Source: Mesostigma viride
Taxonomy: Eukaryota > Streptophyta > Mesostigmatophyceae > Mesostigmatales > Mesostigmataceae
Length of the DNA stretch: 64,000 nucleotides
Direction: 5' to 3'
Assembly: GCA_009746045.1 (NCBI GenBank)
Contig: RPFO01000085.1
Coordinates: forward strand, 620,439 to 684,438
The notes under the pieces are model-generated. The model searched no databases, was not told where the DNA came from, and saw only the letters and a list, made by a program, of their open reading frames with translations. The stretch's first letter is position 1. Each line of letters opens with the position of its first letter. Below, one piece after another: positions 22,623-34,600 of the stretch. Both the position numbers and the translations under genes were made by a program.

Positions 22623-25600
22623 ATGATGCATGACTGCGTGGCGCCATCCTGCCTGCTGCCGCCCCCCCTGCTTGCTGCGCAGTGCGTGACGGCACGGCGC
22701 GTGGGCGGCCAGGACTACCGGGTGGGGGCGGAGGAGGACCTCCCGCGCTTCCGGGTGGATGAGCTGGCGCCCGTGGTACGCTGTTGCAGGGGCGCGGGTT
22801 GAGGGGGGGCACATGAGAGGGCGCCCGTGGTACGCTGTTGCAGGGGGATGGCATGAGCTGGCGCCTGGGGGGGGAATCTGCAAACACGCCAAGATGTGGC
22901 GGGGAAACTGCGCACACGCCGCGGATGTGGGGAGAATGCACACTCGACCCGACCCGAACTCATCCCACCGAAAGCCCACGCGTTCTGCAACTGCCTGCCC
23001 GCAACCATTCATGCTGCTCTGCTAGGGTGAACCCCGCCTTGTCATTCCAGCGCAGGCCATGCTGCACCGTATGTGTGTGCGCATGGGCATGCAGGCCACC
23101 GCCCTGTTGGCTGGGTCTGGATAGCCCCTGCGTCGTTGCACCGGCCTCATGGCCTCCTGCCCACGTTTGCACGCGACATGCCGCGCGCTGGGTGATGAGT
23201 CGTGCGCTCATGAGTCCTCATGACTTGTTCTCATGAATTGCTTGCATGAACTGTTCTCATGATTTGTTCTCATGATTTGTTCTCATGACTTGTTCTCATG
23301 AGGGGGCCGCGGGACCCATCCGGTTCTACACGAATCGCAAGGAACGGCGTGCAGGCAGAATGTGGGGGGGGGTCTTGGTGGGCGGTTGGGGGTGGGCGGT
23401 TGGGGGTGGAACGTGGGCACGGGTTTTGCACGCAGCAGCCACCGCTGGGCCGATGGGCACCGCCCGGTGCCCTCTCTTTGCGCGATCGATGCCAAAAGCC
23501 AACAGCCAACCCACCAAATATTATCGCACGCCTATGCCTGCAGCAAGGGCTTGGCAGGTGCTGGGCAGCTGCGGTGGCCCGTGTACATGTGAGACTAGGT
23601 CCAGCACGTGACACCGGCGTTGGGCCCCGCACTCGTGGCTATTTGAGCATATATAATGCGTGTATTTGTTGACTCCATGGGCATGCGCATGCTGCGGGTG
23701 GCCGGTGCGGACGGTAACCGTGCACTATGCTGTGCCCCCATCATCGCTGCATGCGGAAATGGCAGCCGACCCATTTATGCCTAGTCGCTCCTGCTCTGCC
23801 TGACGCTCTTGCAGGGCAGCACCATATTCCTGGACGGCGCCAACTTCAAGCACGCGGCACGCAGTCTGCGCCTCCGCGTGGGCGACCGGTGAGCGACGCG
23901 CGCAGCGACGCGTGAGCGTGGGTGGACGCGTGAGCGGGGGTGGACGCGTGAGCGGGGGTGGACGCGTGAGCGTGGGTGGACGCGTGAGCGTGGGTGGACG
24001 CATGAGCGTGGGTGGACGCATGAGCGTGGGTGGACGCATGAGCGTGGGTGGACGCATGAGCGTGGGTGGACGCGTGAGCGTGGGTGGACGCGTGAGCGTG
24101 GGTGGACGCGTGAGCGTGGGTGGACGCGTGAGCGTGGGTGGACGCGTGAGCGTGGGTGGACGCGTGAGCGTGGGTGGACGCGTGAGCGTGGGTGGACGCA
24201 TGAGCGCGGGTGGACGCGTGCGTGAGCGTGGGTGGACGCATGAGCGTGGGTGGACGCGTGAGCGTGGGTGGACGCGTGAGCGTGGGTGGACGCATGAGCG
24301 TGGGTGGACGCATGAGCGTGGGTGGACGCGTGAGCGTGGGTGGACGCGTGAGCGTGGGTGGACGCGTGAGCGTGGGTGGACGCATGAGCGTGGGTGGACG
24401 CATGAGCGTGGGTGGACGCGTGAGCGCGGGTGGACGCATGAGCGTGGGTGGACGCATGAGCGTGGGTGGACGCGTGAGCGTGGGTGGACGCGTGAGCGTG
24501 GGTGGACGCATGAGCGCGGGTGGACGCGTGAGCGTGGGTGGACGCATGAGCGTGGGTGGACGCATGAGCGTGGGTGGACGCATGAGCGTGGGTGGACGCA
24601 TGAGCGTGGGTGGACGCATGAGCGTGGGTGGACGCATGAGCGTGGGTGGACGCGTGAGCGTGGGTGGACGCGTGAGCGTGGGTGGACGCATGAGCGTGGG
24701 TGGACGCGTGAGCGTGGGTGGACGCATGAGCGTGGGTGGACGCATGAGCGTGGGTGGACGCGTGAGCGTGGGTGGACGCGTGAGCGTGGGTGGACGCGTG
24801 AGCGTGGGTGGACGCGTGAGCGTGGGTGGACGCGTGAGCGTGGGTGGACGCGTGAGCGTGGGTGAGCGTGGGTGGACGCGTGAGCGTGGGTGGACGCATG
24901 AGCGTGGGTGGACGCGTGAGCGTGGGTGGACGCATGAGCGTGGGTGGACGCGTGAGCGTGGGTGGACGCATGAGCGTGGGTGGACGCATGAGCGTGGGTG
25001 GATGCGTGAGCGTGGGTGGACGAGTGAGCGTGGGTGGACGCGTGAGCGTGGGTGGACGCGTGAGCGTGGGTGGACGCATGAGCGTGGGTGGACGCATGAG
25101 CGTGGGTGGACGCGTGAGCGTGGGTGGACGCATGAGCGTGGGTGGACGCGTGAGCGTGGGTGGACGCGTGAGCGTGGGTGGACGCATGAGCGTGGGTGGA
25201 TGCATGAGCGTGGGTGGACGCATGAGCGTGGGTGGACGCGTGAGCGTGGGTGGACGCGTGAGCGTGGGTGGACGCGTGAGCGTGGGTGGACGCGTGAGCG
25301 TGGGTGGACGCATGAGCGTGGGTGGACGCGTGAGCGTGGGTGGACGCGTGAGCGTGGGTGGACGCATGAGCGTGGGTGGACGCATGAGCGTGGGTGGACG
25401 CGTGAGCGTGGGTGGACGCATGAGCGCGGGTGGACGCGTGAGCGTGGGTGGACGCATGAGCGTGGGTGGACGCATGAGCGTGGGTGGACGCGTGAGCGTG
25501 GGTGGACGCATGAGCGCGGGTGGACGCGTGAGCGTGGGTGGACGCATGAGCGTGGGTGGACGCGTGAGCGTGGGTGGACGCGTGAGCGTGGGTGGACGCA

Positions 25601-28600
25601 TGAGCGTGGGTGAGCGTGGGTGGACGCATGAGCGTGGGTGGACGCGTGAGCGTGGGTGGACGCGTGAGCGTGGGTGGACGCGTGAGCGTGGGTGGACGCA
25701 TGAGCGCGGGTGGACGCATGAGCGTGGGTGGACGCATGAGCGCGGGTGGACGCATGAGCGTGGGTGGACGCATGAGCGTGGGTGGACGCGTGAGCGTGGG
25801 TGGACGCGTGAGCGTGGGTGGACGCATGAGCGCGGGTGGACGCGTGAGCGTGGGTGGACGCATGAGCGTGGGTGGACGCATGAGCGTGGGTGGACGCGTG
25901 AGCGTGGGTGGACGCATGAGCGCGGGTGGACGCATGAGCGTGGGTGGACGCATGAGCGTGGGTGGACGCGTGAGCGTGGGTGGACGCATGAGCGCGGGTG
26001 GACGCGTGAGCGTGGGTGGACGCATGAGCGTGGGTGGACGCGTGAGCGTGGGTGGACGCGTGAGCGTGGGTGGACGCATGAGCGTGGGTGAGCGTGGGTG
26101 GACGCGTGAGCGTGGGTGGACGCGTGAGCGTGGGTGGACGCGTGAGCGTGGGTGGACGCATGAGCGTGGGTGGACGCGTGAGCGTGGGTGGACGCGTGAG
26201 CGTGGGTGGACGCGTGAGCGTGGGTGGACGCGTGAGCGTGGGTGGACGCGTGAGCGTGGGTGCACGCGTGAGCGTGGGTGGACGCGTGAGCGCGGGTGGA
26301 CGCATGAGCGTGGGTGGACGCGTGAGCGTGGGTGGACGCATGAGCGTGGGTGGACGCGTGAGCGTGGGTGGACGCGTGAGCGTGGGTGGACGCGTGAGCG
26401 TGGGTGGACGCATGAGCGTGGGTGGACGCGTGAGCGTGGGTGCACGCGTGAGCGTGGGTGGACGCATGAGCGCGGGTGGACGCGTGAGCGTGGGTGGACG
26501 CATGAGCGTGGGTGGACGCATGAGCGTGGGTGGACGCATGAGCGTGGGTGGACGCATGAGCGTGGGTGGACGCGTGAGCGTGGGTGGACGCGTGAGCGTG
26601 GGTGGACGCATGAGCGTGGGTGGACGCGCAGCGTGGCATGAGCGTTGATGGACGTTGCGCCATCGGTAGCATTATTGTTTGCCCGCGCGGCATGATAGAG
26701 GTGGCATAGGTGACTGTTGCCGCAACGCTACCATTGGCATCGTTGAGCTCTATTTTTCTCCGTGCTGCAAGAGGGCCGCGCCAACCCTAGCAGTGCTTTA
26801 GGAGCGCGCGGCGCTGAGCATTGCTATTGTGGTATTGATGTGCTTGCCGCTTTAGGGGATGGTTTGTTAGGATAGTGCTGTTTTCCAGGTGGTGGGGTAT
26901 GACAGGTCCGGCTGGGCTGGCCCACGTGGCATGACCTGAGGCATCTGGCATTGGTAAATGGGAAGCGGAAGGAAATAGGGTCACCGCGGGAAACGCTGAT
27001 GTGGCCCCGGCTGATCCATCCCCATCTATGGCCCCGGCTGATCTATCCCCATCTATGGCCCCGGCTGATCCATCCCCATCTACGGCCCAGGCTGATCTGT
27101 CCCCATCTACGCCAAATTCGGGTCCCTGAAACTGGTCTGCATGCATGCCTGGCTGCGTGCACCTGACATCCCCATAGCTGTCCCACCTTCTGTTACCTTG
27201 TTCTCCCCTCCCTCCCCCTTTCCCTTGTTCTCTACTGACCTCCGGTCCTTGTTATCTTCTTCCATACATCTCCCCTTTGCTTAATCTTTTCCCCCCCTTA
27301 CACCCCCTTTCCCTTGTTCTCTACTTACCTCCCGTCCTTGTTATCTTCTTCCATACATCTCCCCTTTGCTTAATCTTTTCCCCCCCTTACACCCCCTTTC
27401 CCTTGTTCTCTACTGACCTCCCGTCCTTGTTATCTTCTTCCATACATCTCCCCTTTGCTTAATCTTTTCCCCCCCTTACACCCCCTTTCCTTGTTCTCTC
27501 CCCCCTCCCCTGCAGGGTGGAGCTGTGTGACGGGCGCGGCCGCGTGGCATCGGCGTCCATCCTCTCCTCAGACAAGTCGTCCCTTAGCGCGCAAGTGCTG
27601 CGCGTCTCCACGGTGGCGGCGCAGCAGCAGGCGGGCGCGGGCCGGTGGCATGTCGCGGTGGCGTGCGGTGCGTGCCTGGCTGCTGGTTCCCTCTCTTGGC
27701 GCTGCCCTGCGCACGGCCCCTCTCTTGCCCACGTGCGCGCGGACCCTCTCTTGCCCACGTGCGCGCGGACCCTCTCTTGCCCACGTGCGCGCGGACCCTC
27801 TCTTGCCCACGTGCGCGCGGACCCTCTCTTGCCCACGTGCGCGCGGACCCTCTCTTGCCCACGTGCGCGCAGACCCTCTCTTGCCCACGTGCGCGCGGAC
27901 CCTCTCTTGCCCACGTGCGCGCGGACCCTCTCTTGCCGCTGTGCGCGCAGACCCTCTCTTGCCCACGTGCGCGCGGACCCTCTCTTGCCCACGTGCGCGC
28001 GGACCCTCTCTTGCCGCTGTGCGCGCAGACCCTCTCTTGCCCACGTGGGCGCGGACCCTCTCTTGCCCACGTGCGCGCGGACCCTCTCTTGCCCACGTGC
28101 GCGCGGACCCTCTCTTGCCCACGTGCGCGCGGACCCTCTCTTGCCGCTGTGCGCGCGGACCCTCTCTTGCCCACGTGCGCGCGGACCCTCCCTTGCCCAC
28201 GTGCGCGCGGACCCTCTCTTGCCCACGTGCGCGCCGACCCTCTCTTGCCCACGTGCGCGCGGACCCTCTCTTGCCCACGTGCGCGCGGACCCTCTCTTGC
28301 CCACGTGCGCGCGGACCCTCTCTTGCCCACGTGCGCGCGGACCCTCTCTTGCCCACGTGCGCGCGGACCCTCTCTTGCCCACGTGCGCGCGGACCCTCTC
28401 TCGCCGCTGTGCGCGCAGACCCTCTCTTGCCGCTGTGCGCGCGGACCCTCTCTTGCCCACGTGCGCGCGGACCCTCTCTTGCCCACGTGCGCGCGGACCC
28501 TCTCTTGCCCACGTGCGCGCGGACCCTCTCTTGCCCACGTGCGCGCGGACCCTCTCTTGCCCACGTGCGCGCGGACCCTCTCTTGCCCACGTGCGCGCGG

Positions 28601-31600
28601 ACCCTCTCTTGCCCACGTGCGCGCGGACCCTCTCTTGCCCACGTGCGCGCGGACCCTCTCTTGCCCACGTGCGCACGGACCCTCTCTTGCCCACGTGCGC
28701 GCGGACCCTCTCTTGCCCACGTGCGCGCGGACCCTCTCTTGCCCACGTGCGCGCGGACCCTCTCTTGCCCACGTGCGCGCGGACCCTCTCTTGCCCACGT
28801 GCGCGCGGACCCTCTCTTGCCCACGTGCGCGCGGACCCTCTCTTGCCCACGTGCGCGCGGACCCTCTCTTGCCCACGTGCGCGCGGACCCTCTCTTGCCG
28901 CTGTGCGCGCGGACCCTCTCTTGCCCACGTGCGCGCGGACCCTCCCTTGCCCACGTGCGCGCGGACCCTCTCTTGCCCACGTGCGCGCCGACCCTCTCTT
29001 GCCCACGTGCGCGCGGACCCTCTCTTGCCCACGTGCGCGCGGACCCTCTCTTGCCCACGTGCGCGCGGACCCTCTCTTGCCCACGTGCGCGCGGACCCTC
29101 TCTTGCCCACGTGCGCGCGGACCCTCTCTTGCCCACGTGCGCGCGGACCCTCTCTCGCCGCTGTGCGCGCAGACCCTCTCTTGCCGCTGTGCGCGCGGAC
29201 CCTCTCTTGCCCACGTGCGCGCGGACCCTCTCTTGCCCACGTGCGCGCGGACCCTCTCTTGCCCACGTGCGCGCGGACCCTCTCTTGCCCACGTGCGCGC
29301 GGACCCTCTCTTGCCCACGTGCGCGCGGACCCTCTCTTGCCCACGTGCGCGCGGACCCTCTCTTGCCCACGTGCGCACGGACCCTCTCTTGCCCACGTGC
29401 GCGCGGACCCTCTCTTGCCCACGTGCGCGCGGACCCTCTCTTGCCCACGTGCGCGCGGACCCTCTCTTGCCCACGTGCGCGCGGACCCTCTCTTGCCCAC
29501 GTGCGCGCGGACCCTCTCTTGCCCACGTGCGCGCGGACCCTCTCTTGCCCACGTGCGCGCGGACCCTCTCTTGCCCACGTGCGCGCGGACCCTCTCTTGC
29601 CGCTGTGCGCGCGGACCCTCTCTTGCCCACGTGCGCGCGGACCCTCTCTTGCCCACGTGCGCGCGGACCCTCTCTTGCCGCTGTGCGCGCGGACCCTCTC
29701 TTGCCGCTGTGCGCGCGGACCCTCCCTCGCACCGGTCCTGCGCAGTGCTATCGTTTTTCGCTCTGTTGCTCGGTGACCGCTTGGTTTGTGGGCGTGTAGC
29801 TGCACCATGCAGACCCATGCATGTTAGCGGCTCTGTATGTGTTAGTGCCGCAGATGTGTACATCACCGCCCACCGTCGTGCCGCGGAGAGACGCATGGGG
29901 CGCAGGTAGCACGGGTGTGTGCGCGAGCATAACCATGAGCCACCAGGTGCCTGCAGGGTGGCTGCAGATGCTCTCCTTTCTCGTTCCGGCCAGAGGCATT
30001 GGGTGGGTTAGTCGCCGAGTCGCCGAGTCTCACACCCTACGGCGTTGAAAGAGGCGCGTAAGGTTGTCATCGTTGCGTCTCCAGGACGCTTAGGTGCCAG
30101 TTTGTATTGCATTTTTCAGGCATGAAATGTCACTCTTGGATAACAATACTACAGAACTTTGCTACCAGTACCTTGTATTTGTTCCTTCCAGTAACTCATG
30201 AGGCTATGTGAATAACCTCCGCGTGGGCGTTTGAAATCTGCGTGTAGGTTTGTGAATGGTCGAGTGCTAAGGTTTGCCCCTGCCTTACCGATCATGTTGG
30301 CTGGCATTCTTTCCCTCTGCCTGCCTTGCATCACAGCCTCGCTCAAGGGAGGCCGATCTGACTGGCTGGTTGAGAAGTGCGCGGTGCGTCCCCTAGTGCC
30401 GCATACTCTTAGATAGGGCTGGTCAAGAAGTGCGCGGTGCGTCCCCTAGTGCCGCATACTTTTAGATAGGGCTGGTCAAGAAGTGCGCGGTGCGTCCCCT
30501 AGTGCCGCATACTTTTAGATAGGGCTGGTCAAGAAGTGCGCGGTGCGTCCCCTAGTGCCGCATACTTTTAGATAGGGCTGGTCAAGAAGTGCGCGGTACA
30601 TCCCCTCATGCCATACTGGTTCATGTTTAGATAGGGATCGCGGTTCCCTGTGGCCCATGGACCAAAGGTGGCCGATGCCTGGCATCCACCGGTAGGTTGC
30701 TAGGAAGCGGTGCTAGGTAGGGGTGCTGGGTAGGGGTAGGGTGCTAGGCATCCACAGGTAGGGTGCTAGGTAGGGGTGCTAGGTAGGGGTGCTAGGTAGG
30801 GGTAGGGTGCTAGGCATCCCCTGGTAGGGTGCTAGGAAACGGTGCTAGGTAGGGGTGCTGGGTAGGGGTAGGGTGCTAGGCATCCCCTGGTAGGGTGCTA
30901 GGAAGCGGTAGCTGTATCAAGCCCCCCCTGGGTTGGATTGTGGCCCCCTGCAGGTATTTTGACCTCCCTGCCCTCAGGATGGCTCGGTTGTTCAGGGGGC
31001 CCCATGATCAAACCAGACTCGGTACTGTTATGAGCCTTCCAAGAAATGCCAGCCATGCACCGTTGTCCGCAACGGCAGGCGGCCCATGGATTTGGTTGCT
31101 GCTCTGTGACAAGGCACATCATGATCATGTATTTGGTTTTCCGCTAACGGCTGTGGCCAGCAGCGAAAGGCGCGATGGCTGTGGCCTGATGCACCAGACT
31201 TTTGTGCACATTTCCTGTTCTCATGAGTATCCCTGGCCAGGTGAGCTATCGCATGTGCGCGCAATGCGTAGCGGTTCCTTGTGCAGTCTAGGGCATGGGC
31301 ATGCTTTTTTTTCATGCGCAGTCGCGTGCTTGGCCGCTCCACCACGCTGCCCTAGGAAAAATTATGCCTTATGTTCGTCAGTCGGCATACACGCGCAGGA
31401 GAGGGCTGTTCCAGTAGGGCAAACCACGGCTGGGAGTGTTGGCCTGTGACTATGATTGACACGAGGTGACAAGGCGAGGGCAGCTCATGGCTTACCCACC
31501 CTGCTGTCGTCACGGCTGTTCTCATGCACTTGCTCTTTGCGATGGAAGCTCCCCTTTAAAGCCGTGCAGTATCGACAAACCTGTGCCTCAACCATCGTGG

Positions 31601-34600
31601 GTGGGCACACCGGCTAGTGTTTAGGGCTTCGGGTTTCGGGTCTAGTCTACGTATCATAGATGTTCACCCCGGCTACTGTTGCTGGTTCTGGGCTGACTAC
31701 CCGCCCCTTGCGGTGACCCTGGCGCCCGCCCCCTGCCGTAACCCTGGCACCCCCACCCCACCCCTAGTACAGGAGCTGGGCGCGGTCTCTCTCCGTCCCG
31801 TCCTCACGTCGCGGTCGCCGCTGGTGTCGGAGCACGGGCGCGCCGAGCGATGGGCGCGGGTCGCCGAGGCTGCGAGCAAGCAGAGTGCGTGATGGGCCAC
31901 ATTCCCTTAGATTGTTTATCGGGTTTCGTGTATAGAAGGCTGGCCGCAAGCAGAGGGTGGGATGCGCGCGCCGTCCCCCCCAATGATGGCGAGGGTTGGT
32001 TCGAGAGAAGAGCGCCGCAAGGGAGAGGGTGCGGTGTTCTGCACATTTCACACTACAGCCCACATCCGAATTGCCGGACGCAAGAAAGGATACTGGGGCG
32101 CTTCCCTAGGCCTTGGAGACGTCACACGGGTAGTGTGGCAGAGACCACGCAGCAGTTCCTCCGCTGTTGCATCCAACAATGTCTGCCGTGGGTGGTGCGA
32201 GCTCTTTGCATGAGGGCTGTGGCTGCGGGGATCCATCCCCGCCCGTGTTGAGGCTCAGGTGCGAGCAATCCAAAATCTATAGGCTTGTTTGTGCGGCGGT
32301 TCAACTTGAGGCAGCCAGCGCGGCGCATGCAACCCCTTGTGCCTAACTGCATGCGCGTGCGGCTTCCCCTGCCCATGACATCCTTGTGCGGTGGAAATAG
32401 CATGATGCAAGACTATGTATATGTGTGGCGGTTCAGTGGCTTAATTCCCTAACTAGACTAGGCAGCGTGGTAAAGGGTGTCAACAAGACGGTATGGCAAA
32501 GGGTGGGCGTGATTCCCTCCTCATCCGATGGGCCAGGTGACCCATGCCAACCTAGGCTGCCGCTACCTCCTTAGTACTCCATGGGAAGCTAGACAGATTT
32601 GAGAACCTGGGAAAGATGCATTGTTTTGACACGTCCATCTAACCAGGCGTTCTCTTCCCAGGAAGGACGGTTGTCCGTATGGTTCAAATTTGTGTAACTG
32701 ATTGCTGTAGGCTTTTGCTGCCAATGCCACGCGCAGGCCTCCGCGTCTTCGACTTGGAGCTGCTACCCCCGACCACGTTGCAAGGCCTTATCGCGGAGGT
32801 GAGACCACTCGTCACCAGTACCAGCCTTTGCACCCAACTCGAAGATTGCTGCGTGGGCGGCGTGCCCCATCGGCCCGGCAAGGTCCCGTCACCTCTTTGT
32901 AGTCACTTCTCATGCCTTTTATGCTGTGGTTGCTTGCATTTCTACGTCCTCAACAGCTAAGGATTTGCCATCGTTTCTGGGTTCCGCGATGTCATAAGCC
33001 ACCGTGAAGCCTGTTCCCATAAACTGTTTTAAGGCACCAAGTTGCACGGATGCACTAAATCATAAACCCTAAACCCTATACAACACGGGACTTCCCTTGC
33101 AGGTTCGCCGTCAGGGCCAGCCCATACTGCTGGCCACGCCGGACGGCATCCCCTTTTTGGAGGCATATCAGCAGTTGTACGGGGGCACGGCCGCGCCCAC
33201 ACAGCGCAGCGCGGCTCCTGCACAAGCAGTGCCTGGGGATGGTGCGGACGGAGAGCCGGCTGGTTCGCGTGAGGCACTGCCCGCTAGCACCGCGCCAGCT
33301 GTCATCCCTGCTTCGGGCTTCCTACTCATCGGCCCGGAAGGGGGTACGTACCACAGTGCCCAGGTCAAAGCGTGCCAGGTCATTGTTGGCCAGAAAGGCA
33401 CGCAGCACCCGTCAGGGCATGACTCACAGTGGCACTTTGGTGGCTGGGCGGTCCATTAGCGATGTGGCTTGCCTTGAGTGTCGGGTGTCTGTGCTGATGC
33501 GTCGGGCTGTCCCTCAAACCTTTCTACCCTAAGTCAGGCCTCCTGCCCCAATTCCCCACCTTGAGCGGGCGCATATCCCATCGGCCGAGGCTTGGCCCGC
33601 CGGTCACCATCGCGGAACCAGACATTTGCATGCGCACGAGTGCACGTAGAGCCCCGCGAGTCTGCCCTTGAGAAGCGTGAAGGGGACTATCGGGCGAGAG
33701 CAAGCCCAGACACCTTCCATCGCTAGCATAATATGGGAAGCATGCAGAGAGGGGCTGCTGCTGCGATGCATGCGCATGTGGGAGAGACGGTCCGCATGTC
33801 CGCTGGGCGCACCGGGGCTGCCTTGTGCGGCGCGGTGGGTTCTGTATAGCACGCGAGTGATGGGGCCAACACGCTAGTGGCGGCGGCAAGCAGTGTGCGT
33901 TAGTACAGCTAGTACGGCAGTACACCAAACCTCCGCGTACTACGCACTATTTACTACACGTGTAGTAAACGCCAAAAGCTCAAAAGCTCAAAAAGGGCAT
34001 TTTCGAGCCGCTATTGATGCTGGCAAGTCTCTCGTCATATTCTAAGGTGTTTATCCCATGGGTGTGCCTCTCCAACACGCTAAATAATGCCTCCATCTTG
34101 ACGTGGCGTAAATTCAATGCAGGTAGCCTTTGACACTCACTTGGTTGCCCCATTGTATGAAGTGTGATACTCATCCACTGCATCATGCTATATTGATTGC
34201 TAATTGAACTAATTCCTTATGACAACCATTAATTAATTGATAGGTCTACGATTACTTTAAAATCGACCCAAAAGCTTGATACAGAATACAATAAACACGT
34301 GAACAGGATAGCACATATCAGATCAAAACCGCAGATTAATTACGTATACCTTCCTTGCTGGGGCTAGCCGCATGCCCACCTCATGGACGTAGCTGCGAGC
34401 CTTTCCTGGCCGTCGTCGCTAATTAATCATGTCAGCAACATTTTTACATATCTATCCGCGTACAAATGTATGGACATATTTCCCGCCTAGCAACAGTTAC
34501 CACATGCACGGGGACCGACCGGGTCGCTGATCAAACAGGGTTGCTGCACCGAGCAGAAGGTTGAGACATATCTGCACGCATGTTTCCAAACGTTGCCTGG

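Noticed and set aside
23725-26693. Frames of about 900 codons with HPRSR, PPTLTR or THAHAS repeats, and plus frames with VSVGGR
   Set aside because: They are multi-frame translations of the 18-bp intronic array in RsmE, with no domain and no independent start or splice signal.
27455-29909. Six overlapping frames of about 750 codons
   Set aside because: The 26-bp unit has no stop in any frame. The first codons of one frame are the true RsmE exon 3, and the rest is intron.
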